DNA of 64,000 nucleotides from Paramecium pentaurelia (GCA_905183005.1 CAJJDO010000090.1:310001-374000), one strand, 5' to 3'; shown: positions 35,987 through 48,898, counted from the first letter of the stretch. A program made the numbers and translations. Notes: generated by a model from the letters alone, not told the origin.

Positions 35987-38040
35987 TCAATCAAAAACTA
36001 TATGTTTTTTGTAATCATCTATTACATCAAGAATAAACTATAATTTTTATGGTTCATCTTGCATCACTGTTTTCATAGCCTAATTTATTACAATTCATAT
36101 TTACTTATTAAAATTCGAAATAGGGTTATTCTCTTATTCTTAATCGTTTATGAAGTACCTCGATATCAGTTCTTTTATAAAAGTGAAGTCCATATAAAAT
36201 TAAGTTAAGCTTACATCTTAAATTTTATCCAACAGGAGATTCATTATCCTTATTTATTTATAAAATATACCTCAAAGACTTTGTATAATAAAGGTCTTTA
36301 CATAATCTCATTTTCAAGTTTAGATGCAATTCTATTGATAACAAACTATCCACCAAGTTATTTGATTGCAGTTTTTCTAGGTTTATTTAATAGTATTGGT
36401 GTGATTTCTTCCCAATCCTCTTCAAAATCACTTAATAAAATGGGATCATTAGTAACTTTACTTACTGCTTGCATGGCCTTCTCTTTGAATTTCTTAAATA
36501 CTTTTTCAGAAATAATAGTTTTATTCTTATGAATAGTTTCAATATCACTATCAGTAATTGACTTAACATTATCTCTGAAAAAATAATGAAAAACATTTTC
36601 ACAATGAGCAGTAAATCTCTATTTGCCTCTTTTTTAAACTAAATCAAAAAGTATTGGTTCACTTGAACACAAACGAACAAAATTTTCAATAAATTCTCTA
36701 TATCCTCCAGGGGAATTGTTAATACATTCTTATAAAGATGATTTATTTAATATGGCAAATTTGTAAGTATCCATTTTCCTTAATAATATTCTAATATGTT
36801 TATATTTGATTCCTAATTTTTACAGTGTTGTTGACAAATAAAACTTAAAATTGGCCAATTAGACATGTGTAAGTTTATATTTAACATGTCTTTCTCTCAA
36901 TACTTCAAGTGTATAATTTGGTGATTCAGTATGATCGATTAATTGGGCAAATAATTTTGCAAATTTAATTGCTTATTCTTCTAATTCTATTGCCTTAAAA
37001 TATGGACTTAATGTATAATCCTTAAAGATCTTTTCATACATATTTTTAGCAATTTCATTAATTCCAAACTCCCCCCCAAATATCTCAAAATCACTCTTTT
37101 AATTTAATATTAATGGTTTAAAATTTTCTAATTTATAACATCCTTTAAATAGTAATTCAACTGGAGTCTCCATGTCCATAAATTGGTTTATAAACAAATA
37201 CTTAAATCTAATAAATTATTCCTTTTTTATAAATAAAGGTGCATGAATACTTCTCATTCTAAATGGATCAAGCAAGATTTCTTAAGTGTATCCAATTCCT
37301 AAAATACTTTTGTAAATATCTTTTAAGTATTTTAATGATTTTCCTTAGAATTTCATTTTTAATTATCTATCTTGTATTATACGTGAATAAAGTGTTTCTG
37401 AATGTTAATCAAGTAATTCATTACTACCATATTACTTTATCTAAGTTTTTATTATCTTCTAAAATTTTGTTTCAAAGAATTTACTGATGATTTCAGTCTA
37501 AGTCATTGGTTACTATTTTAATTCTCTATGGGTTGGCTGTATTCTAGGCTTTTTTAACTGCTCTAATTAATCTTGTACATTTCTTAACCCAACATAATTT
37601 GATGCCTTTGTTTTTGTTTATATAGGAGTAAACTTAAAATGGACAGGAGTATTTGGTAGTACTATGACTTAAGAATCACTTATCATTGGTAAATGATATG
37701 TAGTTTTTGTAGGAGATTATTCATGACTTCGGAAATTCTTTGTTTTATTTATGAAATCTTTCATTGCTATTTGACATTAAGATGAATGCTTAATAAATAA
37801 TTCATTCTATGGGTCTTAGCGTAAGAGTGTACTTAACTATTTTTCCCATCTTTGCTTTTTTGAATTAATCGGAGACCCTTGCTATTGAGTCAATCGACCT
37901 GGAAATTAGAATTTCATCTCCTCCTTGGTTTGCTACATTTGAATAAAGTCTCTAAATGTCATGCTTTTACTATCCTGTTTTAAATGTTCAGTGGGAAATT
38001 TAAAAGGACATCTAGGAGATGTTGTAAGATTATGCATCAT
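35987..38040 (-). CDS. Protein with four tandem truncated-globin-like domains
   Basis: A 668-residue protein. A disordered, Q/S/T-rich N-terminus (about 1-195) is followed by four repeats of about 119 residues, each with the helix pattern of truncated haemoglobins. Repeat 2 is clearest: FGGEFGINEIAKNMYEKIFK, SPYFKAIELEEQAIKFAKLF, LRERHVKYKLTHVQLANF. The candidate haem-ligand histidines are His266 (RSIHAPLF), His385 (RERHVKYK), His504 (ETIHKNKT) and His623 (VLHKRLRI), exactly 119 residues apart. Tyr at the B10-like site is seen in repeats 1 and 2 (Tyr218, Tyr335); repeats 3 and 4 have Phe and Leu. Introns are 36249-36270 and 36080-36104, leaving exactly 669 codons. Single-domain truncated globins are known in ciliates; a four-domain form is unusual. 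Haem binding by each domain is not proven. Confidence 0.72.
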
Positions 38041-38746
38041 TATTTTAATAATAATATATATATTGATAATTAAGTATGAGTACAAATATCAGAATTCCTT
38101 CAATCATAACTAATTCTTCATCAATAAATTAAGCATAAGTAAAATACTCACAAATTTAACTATCTAAAATTAACACATAATTTATTTAAATCAATTTTAT
38201 TAATACTTTATTCAAAAAATACTAAAAAATATTGTAATTGCTATGAAGTAGGGGTAATTAATAGCAAATTTTTGTTATAGAAATTTTTTAAAAATTGCAA
38301 AGAAGATGTAACATAAGTTAATTTAATATATAATTATTTATGCTCTTTAAATATAAAAATTGATACATTAATTTAACGCTTTCTTTAAGATATAGGAAAA
38401 ATAACTTATAAATATTTAATATTACCATAAATTATAATATTGTATCTTAAGTGCTCTATTATCCAATTAATTTATAAGGTATCCTTTATTTAAAGTATTA
38501 TGTAATTTAAATAAAATATTAATTTTTCTATCAATAATCTTTATTCAAAGCTTTTATTTTTTTTAATAAAAAAAAGTTTGTTTTTCAATTAATTATGTCC
38601 TATATTATCTAATAATGAAGAGATTATTCAATCAAGTTATTTTTTAAGTAGATATTTAACTATTTTTTATTTTTTATATTTTTGACTTATTATTAGATAA
38701 TTCCAATAGATATATTATAAAATTATTTAATAATACATTTAAATAT
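38041..38746. other. Intergenic region
   Basis: About 700 bp of very AT-rich sequence upstream of the globin gene and downstream of the Q-rich gene (both minus strand). No ORF with coding character, RNA gene or repeat was seen. It should hold the globin-gene promoter. Confidence 0.5.
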
Positions 38747-39087
38747 TCAATATATTTAGGTACTATCTAAGTTTTTTAAAGCTCTAGAACTAAATACTTT
38801 GAGATTGATATATACCCATAATAATTGAAAGGCTAATGATTATTTTCACTTTTTATTTTATATGTATTTGATGTTCCTGCCTATTAGTGATTGAATTATT
38901 AAGAAAATTACTAGTTCTAGTAATTACTTTATGTTGGTACCTATTATATTTAATATTGCTGTTATTATTAATATTATTGTTTTTATAATTATGATTACGA
39001 GAGTTGTTATTGTTATTATTGTACTTATTGCTAATATAATTATTGTTATTATTACGATTATAATTATTACTATTATTATTATTGCTA

Positions 39088-39118
<31 letters not shown>

Positions 39119-39692
39119 TATTGATATTATTATTATTAATAATAAATTGGTTACTATTATTGATATCCATATCCTGCTTGTTAATTTTAAAATTATGATT
39201 AAGTCATTGACTGATTTTATTATTATGTCTGATTTTATATCTATGTTTAATTATCACCACCAACAAGCATATTGCCTACATTTTGATAATTAATTCTTTA
39301 TTCATTAGATTGATGTGAATATCTTTGAGGTGCATAGTCTTTTTAAAATTGATTGTAGGGTTCTTTATAAAAGATATTATCTTGTCCTAAGTACAAAAAA
39401 TTGTGATTGTATCGCTATGGATCTCTTCCAGATGGACTAGTAATTTAATAACTGATAAGAGGTTTTGTAAAATTTTTGAGAGGATCAGCCCTATATTAAA
39501 TAGATTATAATACACATAACTATGATTTTTAAGTAATGACTAACTGATGATCTAAGAAGGTGGTTCAATCTTTCGAACTCTAGGACGTTCATGTAATCTT
39601 TAATCATCGGGATATTACACAGGTTATTTACGTTTATTTCTTTAGCTAATTTCTTCCTAGAAATTTCGAACATAAAGCTCTGGGTCCTGCAT
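38747..39692 (-). CDS. Gln-rich low-complexity protein
   Basis: A 298-residue protein. The N-terminal 60 residues are charged (MQDPELYVRNFQEEISQRNK; RLHERPRVRKIEPPS), a mid region is Tyr/Asn/Gln-rich (DYAPQRYSHQ, GNMLVGGDNQ), and a long Gln tract follows, ending in SRALKNLDSTQIY. Introns are 39491-39513 and 38790-38815, which leave exactly 299 codons. ATG 39692 was chosen because the frame from it joins the Q-rich exon exactly. No known domain is visible. The composition fits a disordered or prion-like scaffold. Confidence 0.72.
39064..39123 (-). repeat. Poly-Gln tract with mixed codons
   Basis: Twenty consecutive Gln codons on the minus strand, written mostly as TAA with some TAG and CAA. 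On the plus strand it looks like an ATT/TTA repeat. Confidence 0.85.
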
Positions 39693-39829
39693 TAAATTAA
39701 ATAAATCAATATTTTTTAATGTTTTGAAGAAAAGACTTAATTAAATATCAACATTTCAATAATATATAAAAAGAGATGAGAATAATATAATTAATCGAAT
39801 GTTAAAAATGCAAAATTTAATGAGATAAT

Positions 39830-42122
39830 TCAATATACTAGTTTATTATTAACCCATCTGCCATCCATGATTTTACCATTCATACAATAGAATATTCCAG
39901 GGCCATTTATGAAATCTTTCTAGAAAGTGCCTACAAAACGTTCACCATTTGTTAAGTAAAGTGTTCCTTAACCTTCTTTATTATCTTAATCAAAATTTCC
40001 ACTATATTTAATCCAATAACTAATGAATATATATTTATATTATACTCTTCAACATTATCAAAATCTCTATAATCAAATGATTCTTATAATGGTTAAGGAT
40101 GCTCATTATATAGAGTACCATGACCTTAAAATTAATCTTCACTCCATTGACCTTAATAGGCAGGTTGTCCTGTTGCATAATATAATGTTCCTAAAAAGAA
40201 TTTAATTGATTTATTACCATCTCCATGCATTTTATTTTCTTTCCATCCTCCATCATATAATCCGCCATCTTAATAATAAAATTTACCTTAACCATGTCTC
40301 ATCCCATTGGCTTTCATTCCCTCATAACGAGATCCATTTGAATAATGTTCAACTACAAATTCTGGTCGATTGACACTGTCTGCTTTGAATTAAGGAATAT
40401 CATATGGTAAAGAAAATTCTTTAGTTTAGGTTGTTGTTATTTATTAAGGAAGATTGGTTGAATCACTGAGAATTTTAGAAAATTTAAAATATTCCTATCT
40501 TTAAGTGGTTTATTCAACATCTTCATCTGGTTAGGGATCAATATTTTCATCAAATTATGATTATTTACTTACAGTTTCACTAGGTTATTTGAAGTGTAAA
40601 GTATCACATTAATCAGGTTGCAATGATAAGATTGGAGTAACTTATTTTTAAGTGTTGTTACTAATTTAACTACTAAATTGATATTCTTATACTTATTAAG
40701 TTGTATAATTCAATCTAGATTATTATTATTATTATTATTATTAAGTAATAGTTCTAGTATTTTACATTTTATTTGATAAAGGCTTTGGAGGAAAATATAT
40801 TTATTTAACTTATCCACTCTTATTACTAAGAATAGATAAATCTGTAGGAATTGTTGGAACAGCATAAGTGTAAGTTTGATTAACATCCTTACTACTTTAT
40901 CTTGATCCTCTTAATCTGGGAACTGAACTATCTCTATTATCTCTTACTTAAAGTTATTATTGAGGTACTAAGATTTTGCTTAAAGGTGTTAGACTTCTTT
41001 ATGAAGTATCAGTTTTAATTGTATATTAATGGACATATTCTAATGGTGAAATATTTTAAACTTATTAAACTCTTCTTGATTGAATTTACTATACACTATT
41101 AACTTATGTTAAACATGGTTGAATTGTATTATTAGCAACAATTGTATGTTATTGTAGTGTTTATATGTTATTTGATTAATAGGTAGGATCTATAATTGGA
41201 ATAATCTATCTTTAAATAATATTAGGAATATATTATTATTTATTTATAACTTATTATTAATTAGTAATATATTATTCCATCTATAAGAAATCTGGTCTTT
41301 AATCTTCTTTAATAATTAACATTGTAGTTATCCAATCACAAAATTATTATCCATATCTCATCTTCAATTTTTATAATTTACTATTCAAAACATCTTCAAT
41401 TAATAAACCTTATTCATATGAATAACAATCTGAACTTGGTTAATTTAATGCCAAATGTAGAAAGAGCATACCCAAAGTAAATAGATCACTCTTGTATTCA
41501 TTATGTTTAGGTTACCAATTGTTTAATTATATTGATTTCACCAATATTGGGGATAGATAAATACATTCCAAACAATTTGGATTTTATAATACTTACATAA
41601 AATTTGTACTATGTTGAAAATACATTGGATCTGTAACTTTTATTATTTCATCCATCAAATATAAATATTTGAGTTACAATGAATTATGTGGGATCTCATT
41701 TTTCTACATGCATGCTAATCCTGCAACTGCTTGTTTCAAATACTAAACTAATTATGTTTCATTTAAGGCTGGTACTAACTCTAAATTACCAGTTGGATAT
41801 TCAAAAAGTAAATACACTTTATAGAATTGTCCACAGAGTTATTACTCAAATTGGTAAAAGTAATTGCTCAGATTAAGAACATTTTAATGATTGATCTTGT
41901 GTCTTACTTGGTATTATTGGACAGCTTTCTTGAAGTGAACTTCATCTGTTATATTTAAAGTACGAAGAATCAACTTCTAATGAGGATCTCGCTTATGTTA
42001 TAGGATTTGACACTCAGGAAAGTCTATGATCATCTACTTTACGAAATACCATTGTTATAAACATTAATCTATCGGAAGTGATCATAAAGCTTAGTGATTG
42101 GTTTTGAATCGGTGGCTCCCAT
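39830..42122 (-). CDS. Pseudokinase fused to MORN repeats
   Basis: A 737-residue protein. Residues 1-330 follow the kinase fold (LILRTLNITDEVHFKKAV, YKVYLLFEYPTGNL, ARLIMAY-like helix LKQAVAGLACMQ, KSDLFTLGMLFLHLAL, KEDQRPDFLQ). The catalytic loop reads IPHNSLQLKYLYL and the DFG place reads VTDP, so it should be inactive. A long Q/T/S-rich linker follows. The last 150 residues carry MORN repeats (YEGMKANGMRHGQGKFYY, YDGGWKENKMHGDG, YQGQWSEDQFQGHGTLY, GTFQKDFINGPGIFYC), which bind membranes or act as linkers. Introns at 42024-42049, 40191-40217 and 40020-40045 give exactly 738 codons. It may be a cortical scaffold; that is inferred from the MORN part. Confidence 0.82.
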
Positions 42123-42485
42123 TTTTGATTTCAAAATATAATTAACTGCCTATATAATATATACATCATAATACTATAATGATAATGTATTAAATATATT
42201 CATTTATAAATAAATTGAATAATCTAATTATCATGCATAAAATACAATTAATTGATTCATTGTACATATATATATCTTATATTGATCTATTAGGTAATCC
42301 AAAATAATTATATAATTTTAGAAAGATCTTTTTAATATTTATTTAATAGAGTATTAAATAATAAAAATATGATTATAAATATAAATAGATATCTTAAAAT
42401 GTTTATGATAAGTTAAATTAAAACCAAGAAAATAAACAAAAGGATTTAGTAAAAATAAAATTATAATAATTTATTCTAAAGTACA
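42123..42485. other. Intergenic region
   Basis: About 360 bp of AT-rich sequence between two minus-strand genes. No ORF or RNA gene seen. It holds the promoter of the MORN pseudokinase gene. Confidence 0.5.
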
Positions 42486-43053
42486 TCACTATGAAGTATT
42501 AATACTATTACGAAACTCTTGTTTGACTAATTATACAAAATATGGACAATTAGTCATATGTTTTCTGATGATCCTTAAAAGTATAGATTAGTCTAATTTT
42601 CTAATCTTAATTAATTTTTCAATTTGTTCCATAAGATTTCTTTAAATTAAGTAATATTTATTACTCATTGTTCAATTAATTATATAATTATGGAGATGCA
42701 GAAATACTTTGATTGGCTTTACTAGGAGTTTAGATTTATGAATATTATGAAAATTATGAAATTTATGACATATTAAGTTTAGGAGTTGAAAATTGAGATT
42801 AAGTACATCTCTTGCTTGATTATGAATTGATCATGTAACCTAATTGATTGATATTATCAGCACATCTACTTTGAGCCTATTTTATTGTATAGTATGATAC
42901 TTAAATTAAGTCTTCTATTAAATCTTTATAATGATTGGTTTTAATTGAACTTGTTGATCTATATTTCTATGTTTAATTCAAAGATTTCAATTAATCTATT
43001 TCATACTTTCCATCTAAAATATCAGAATAGCGAATATATTCTTAACAGTTCAT
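42486..43053 (-). CDS. Small Ser/Gln-rich protein
   Basis: A 180-residue protein with a charged N-terminus (CQEYIRYSDILDGKYEIDQL), a repetitive SQ segment (QISQFSQYSQIQTPSK) and a basic helical end (LIKIRKLDQSILLRIIRKH). One intron, 42640-42664, leaves 181 codons. No domain recognised. Its start is 17 bp from the start of the opposite gene. Confidence 0.65.
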
Positions 43054-43070
43054 TAATATTAATAATAAAT
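43054..43070. promoter_or_regulatory. 17-bp head-to-head gene boundary
   Basis: Only 17 bp separate the start codons of two divergent small genes (43053 minus, 43071 plus). Any promoter must overlap coding sequence. Confidence 0.45.
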
Positions 43071-43395
43071 ATGGATTGTATTCGTTTCTGGACTGTTATT
43101 TTTGGATGTGGGTTCATCTTATTTGTAATGAAGCATTATTTAATTGTAGTTGTCTTTGTTCCTTATACTTAAATACTAAATTGAATTTTATAGATATCCT
43201 GTGAAGAATCAAACTAATTCAGAGACTACAGCTATAGTATCAGCATGTGTATATTTGGCTTTGAGTATTGGTTTCATAATTTGGGGAAAGAGGAAGGCTG
43301 ATAAGCATAAATTAGAGATTTAATATAACAATTTGCCAGCTAATTAATTTGAAGCAGCTCCTGAAATAGAGAATGAGAAAAAGATGGAGTTATGA
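43071..43395 (+). CDS. Small two-helix membrane protein
   Basis: A 99-residue protein with two hydrophobic helices (RFWTVIFGCGFILFLSLFLIL and TTAIVSACVYLALSIGFIIW) and a charged C-terminus (KRKADKHKLEIQ). One intron, 43125-43149, leaves exactly 100 codons. The size and topology fit a small subunit of an organelle membrane complex, but no family is recognised. It converges with the HEAT-repeat gene (52 bp). Confidence 0.65.
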
Positions 43396-43447
43396 AAAAA
43401 AAACTATATATATTTACAATCATAATAATCTATAATATTATGTTATT

Positions 43448-45862
43448 TCATTTTTTTATACTAGGAAGTTTAAATTACTTCTTAATATCACAAATACTCT
43501 TAGTTGTTGGTGTTTTTGATTTAAGAACAGGCTTTTTCAAAGTAGATGCTGCTTCTAAAAGGGGACTCTTATTAGAATCAAAATCAACAGATTTCTTAAC
43601 AAGAAGTGCTGCTTAAGTGGCATTATTCTATAATTAAGGTTTTTTAATGAGCATAGTTTAACTGTGCATATTAGGAGTAGTTATCTTAATTTTTGTAAGG
43701 GGATACTTCTTTTTGTATTTGGTTAAATAATCATTTAAATCTATTTTATTGATTTCCAAATCATCCCTTTCTTAATCTAATAGTAATTATCTCTATTTTT
43801 AATCATTCTTATAGATCTACTCCTCTTTTTCTAGCATTTCTTGATCCTTCTAATTTAAATAGCTTTCATCACTTGGTTTAAGCAACTCTTATTTAGTTTA
43901 TTAGATCATGTATTAAAAAGAACGAGATCCACTTAGAATACAATCTTGTAAGGCATCATTGAACATATTCAAAGTAGATGCATCTTCAGAATCAATCTTT
44001 TTATATAGGATAGGTAATATCTAAATAGAATTTTAATGTAATAATACCTTGATTAATCTCATTCTAACATTAAGGATTGGATCTTTTGAAAAGATTAATA
44101 TATCATAGAATTAATATTATTTGAATAATTTTCTAGAGATGAACTAAGTGAATTCTTAAACTATATCAATAAATATGATTCTATTAAAGTAACTATCAGA
44201 TTTAAAATAAAGTTCAAATAGTTAAATAATCCAATCCTTTCTCTTTCTTAGATTTTCTAAGTTACTTAAGTACTTTGCAATATTTAGACAACATAATTAT
44301 TTAGTTTTTGGGATTCCTTTATTTATTGTAGTAATCATAGTATTTAGGAATATATTGATATCAGGAAATATTTATTGACATTCTGAAAATTTAGATAATA
44401 AATCTATTTATAGATCCCATTGATTTTTGACAATGAGATTATTTAGCAATTCAATGGCTGGTTGACCAAATCGAGGTTGTTACTGTCTACGCATAAGATA
44501 AACAAACTACTTGTTTTTGGAATGAATTGACAATTGAATCAAATCTGAATATTAACAATTGTAAAACTGTTTAATATTTAGATTTCATGAAATTTATGAA
44601 AACTTGTATTAGAATATCTGTATTTTCAGATAAGAGTACAACTTCATGAAAACTACTTAAAAGAGTTCTCTAAAGTGTTTCATTGGTATCATTGCAACAC
44701 AACATATATTAATCTTGAAAAAATTCAAATTTTTTTAGAGTTAGTGAAAGTATGGCAGGGAAATTAGATATAAAATTGATTCTGACATCTAAATTTTTAC
44801 TTTTAGCATATGAAACATATATATTTAGAAATAAAGATATTTAATTAATATTTAAATTATCTTTAACCTTATTTAAATATAAAAATAATTACCAACATAT
44901 ATATTCTACCACATACTTTAGACATTACTACTTTACTTTCTTCACTCTAACTTTATATTTAATCTATGAATAGTTTAGTACATCTATTTTTTATTTCATC
45001 AATTGATAATTGATTAGCAATAGTATAAAATAATCTCATGCCTGAACTCTTTACAATAATATCAGTATCATAATATAATTCCATGATCTTTTCAAGTAAA
45101 TAACATTCAATCAAATCACTAGATATTGATTAACACACTTTCACTATTACATCTTCAGCCATAATTAATCTAATTTCCTTATCATGATCTGAACATAAAT
45201 TTCTAGCTCTGTCTAATAAAGGTCCTTTGATTTCATTTCCCAATAGCTTATATTTAATAAATTAATTTACTTATGCTAATGTACCTATGAGTTTGGCAGC
45301 ACTTTAACGAGAAATAGTTGGTTATGATGCATCAGTCAATAATAATATTAATTATTATGTTGGATTAAGGATAATGTTTAGACTGATAACTCTAAGTAAT
45401 GCATTCATAGTATGTATCCATTCATTCAATACAGGTAATGACCAAATTTTAAGAATTTATGTAGTCAAATCATATATTTATAGTAACTCCATTACTTAAA
45501 GTTCATTATCTTTAATCAATTTATGAAGAGACTTGGCTGCAATTATTTGATTTTCCTCTTCTTATTGTTGAATCTCCTCTCTTTAATATAGATTATATCA
45601 TACACAATAACTTTGAACAATATTTCAAATGCATTTGGTTCTTTTAAAATTCTATGCAAGTTTTAATATATCTATCAATATACAGTATATATTACTGCCC
45701 TCTTTTGCAATTATTAACCCTTAGTCAATATGTGATATGATCTCTAACATTCACTTAAATCCTCTTCTAATGTTAATTTCTTTAGTTCATCTTCACTCTA
45801 TAATAGAATACAAAGTTTCTTACTTTTGTACTTGTCTTGTATTCTTATTCAGGGAAAAACAT
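43448..45862 (-). CDS. HEAT-repeat phosphatase regulatory subunit (PP2A-A/PPP4R1-like)
   Basis: A 764-residue protein made largely of HEAT-type helical repeats. Typical units are SRQSAAKLIGTLAQVNQF, ADNL-type helices such as DRARNLCSDHDKEIRLIM, VIVKVCQSISSD, KNLDVRINFISNFPAILS and GQPAIELLNNLIVKNQWDLQ. The repeat style resembles the scaffold subunits of PP2A and PP4, which hold catalytic and regulatory subunits together. The C-terminal 80 residues are basic and Thr/Ser-rich. Introns are 45798-45823, 45672-45695, 45581-45603, 44868-44892 and 44510-44531, which leave 765 codons. The last intron has an alternative (a 37-nt intron just upstream), so about 30 residues there are uncertain. Confidence 0.75.
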
Positions 45863-45950
45863 GCAAATTTTAAATAATATTAAATTGATAATAAATATTG
45901 ATAGGATAAGAATGTTAGCTAAATTAAGATATAAATGTGATTTTTTGTAT

Positions 45951-47025
45951 TCACATTTTTTATCCAAATGTTTGAAACTATTTTTTATTAGCTTCTTTCA
46001 TCCTTTCTTATTTAATATGATTCTTATAAAATTAAATGCCTCCCAAAATATCTTTCTCTAAATTCTATAATCCATCCCTTATTATTTTAAATGTTGGCCT
46101 TATTTCATATTCACTAATCATCTACAAAATCAACTTTTAAAATATGCTCGAATAACCCAAACATAATAACATATCACACATTCTCTAAACCTACTCTTTA
46201 TCAATTACTTTCTTTTACCAATTATAATAAGCAGATGAAGCTTAATATATATTATATATTAATATTTACATTATTAAGCAGCTAATTCTAATAATATCAA
46301 TCCCAAAGTAAATACATCACTCTTCACTCCACTCATTTAAGAACTAGGAATTGATTATTTTAATTCTTCTAATTATTCAGGAGGCAACAAATGAAATTCA
46401 TCTAATATAAATGCCTTACTATATGCATCTGGATGATTAGGTAAGAAACTATGTTCCTTTCATTTTAATCAATTTTCTTACTATCAACTTTATATTCTCT
46501 GATTCATCCAAATATATTGTCTAAGTCTTCAAATCTCCATGATATAATCCCTTCTCCTCTAAAAATGCACAAGCACTCACTATTTGATAAGTAATCAACC
46601 ATAATCTTGATTCATTAAACATAAATGATTAAGTAAAACTTATTCAATTCTATAAATACTTCTATTCAGCCTCTGAATTTAAAGTCATCTAATAATATTC
46701 ACCTATTATTATTGCTTAAGACACATCAGCACACATCATTGAATTACTATTTTCATGAAAATGTAACAATCGAACCAAATTATCATTTTTCCATTATTTT
46801 CTATTCTCGAATCTTTTACAATAACTTTCAATTTCTTATTTTGAAGTAGTTCCCATTTATATTTCAAATACTCTAATTTTCTTTCTTACATTCAATTATA
46901 TTTACTTTATTCTATTTATATTCAAGTATTCTTATATTTCCTAATTAACGATGAGACAGATTTTGACAAAATGTAAAATCTTTCATAATCTATTAAGATT
47001 TCTCATTATCCAAAGCATTCCCCAT
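45951..47025 (-). CDS. Pseudokinase
   Basis: A 324-residue kinase-fold protein starting MGNAL, so N-myristoylation is possible. The C-helix, hinge (AIIIGEYYQM) and C-lobe helices are visible. The catalytic loop is YHGDLKTQTIYL: the HRD Asp and Lys are kept, but the Asn is replaced by Thr. Where DFG should stand the sequence reads KLIEHS, and no Gly-rich loop is seen, so metal binding is probably lost. C-lobe motifs MSGVKSDVFTLGLILLELAA and YEIRPTF are present. Introns are 46881-46905, 46639-46659, 46457-46481 and 46241-46269, leaving exactly 325 codons. It lies 88 bp upstream of the HEAT gene on the same strand. Confidence 0.75.
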
Positions 47026-47711
47026 ATTAATTATATAAATTTATATTAAATATATAAAATCAATTGTTATAACATTATCAATATATATAAGTAAAGAGAA
47101 TTAATTTTAAGTTATATATTTTTTAAATATTTATAACACACCTTATATAGAAATTAAATGATGAAAATTAAACTATTATTAAAAATAATCTTAATGAATA
47201 TTTATTAATTCAATTAAGACTAAATGTAATAATAAATAATATTTTCATTTTTATTATAACCATAAGGTTAATATATATTGTATAACATCAAATAGAAATA
47301 ATAAAAAGTTATATTTCTATAATTATAAAAAATTCATAAATTTAATTAATTATTAAAAATATTTCAAATAAAAATTAAAGTAGTCTTCTTTATAATTAAT
47401 TACTTACTTAATTTAACATTAATGATTAATTATTATTCACAAATTAGAAATCTAAAATCATTTATTTAAAAATCATAATTTAATAGGTTAATAAAAGAGA
47501 ATTTCTTATATTTACTTAAAAAGGATTTATTCTTTGTTGAAAGTTATTTTTTTTCATTTATTTTAATTAACTTACTTTATGTATTTATTTGTAAATTAAT
47601 GATATATCTTAAATAATTAAATATAAAATATTCAAGAAAAGTATAGAAATTTAGAACTATTAATTAGTTAAGATAATATATTTTATATTCATATTTTGGT
47701 TATTATTGATT
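47026..47711. other. Intergenic region
   Basis: About 690 bp of very AT-rich sequence between two minus-strand genes. No ORF with coding character or RNA gene was seen. It contains the promoter of the MGNAL pseudokinase. Confidence 0.5.
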
Positions 47712-48716
47712 TCATCTATTTTAGGGTGCTCTACAAATTGGGCAACTAGGAACTAAATTTTCTTAACGCTAAGTAATTTATTAGATTATACTTTTCTTTA
47801 AAACCAACTAGTTATACAATCAGAATGGAATATATGAGATGGATGGCATTATAATTATTAAACATTTGTATTCTCATTCATATCTTCAAAACATATTTAA
47901 CATTAGACTTATTCATCTTAAGCATTTATGGCATTTTATCCTTGAAAACCATTTTGTCTTTATTCATTATTCTAATCAACTATTAAATCATGGTGTAATA
48001 AATCTATATACAATCCTTATTAACCCTCTAAATTATTATCCCCCAAAGATTATACTTATCTTTACAAATCTAAGAATTATAATCTAGTTGCTCTTCTATG
48101 TAAGGCTCTCATTTTATAATATTATCTAATTCTTCTTGGCATTTCTATAATAAACCCTAGAGTAACAAGTAATAAATCCCAAAAAGTTACACAAAAGAGT
48201 ATAAATACTTTACCACCTATATCTTCTTATTAAAATCGTTATTCAAAGAAATATGAAATTATTACACCAGCCGATAAAACAAGATAAAGGAAATCTTTAG
48301 ATTCACAACAAAAATTGTGAAAACACATTTTAATACTTGTATAAAAGACTGAACATTTAGAAGCATGATTGCGACATTCTAAAAGTTAAAATATTAATAA
48401 TACCATCTTTAATCATTTCTTCTAATTCTTAATCTGTGTATTACACATTTACTCTCTAAGTTTCATTTATTAAATAACTCATTGTAAGAACATATTAGGT
48501 TTATCTCATTGCCAAGAACTAATTAATAAAGACAACTAACATCATAAAGTAACCAATTATGAGTTCTGAAATATAAATAAGTTAATAGAAGGTATTAGAA
48601 TCCAATACAAAGCTCTTACAACTAAATATTAAGCCTAAAAGACTGAAACATCCTAATATAATATTCTTCCATCTAAAATCTCTGATTGAATGAGCACAAC
48701 TTGTACTTATATTCAT
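47712..48716 (-). CDS. Multi-pass membrane RING-H2 E3 ligase
   Basis: A 318-residue protein with four or so membrane helices (NIILGCFSLLGLIFSC, LIYISELIIGYFMMLVVFI, LYLVLSAGVIISYFF, VFILFCVTFWDLLLVTLGF). A juxtamembrane basic stretch and a complete C-terminal RING-H2 finger follow (CQIC, CHPSHIFHSDC, CPIC). It is probably an endomembrane ubiquitin ligase. Introns are 48379-48403 and 47769-47791. The first is required to keep the third and fourth helices in frame, the second to reach the last Cys pair. The spliced frame is 319 codons and ends three residues after the RING. Confidence 0.85.
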
Positions 48717-48898
48717 AAAATGAATCTATAATTAATAATTTATATATACTATATTCAAACAAATTTAGATGTTCCTTACAAATAATAATACAATTATTTA
48801 AGTTCATGTTGTATTCATTTTAATAAAGGTTTATTTTTAGTAATAGATGAGATATTAATAAATTAAATAAGACTGCTCACATTATATTAATATAAAAA

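Noticed and set aside
36281..37487. Plus-strand ORFs across the globin gene
   Set aside because: Antisense shadows; the minus-strand frame is 669 codons long with only two short introns and a fourfold repeat pattern.
38853..39293. Asn-rich (minus) and Ile-rich (plus) ORFs over the triplet repeat
   Set aside because: They are other-frame readings of the Gln tract; the Gln frame joins conserved-looking exons through two introns and fits exactly in length.
43392..43616. Plus-strand ORF with hydrophobic start overlapping a stop codon
   Set aside because: It is antisense to the C-terminal part of the HEAT-repeat gene, whose frame continues to 43448 with good coding character.
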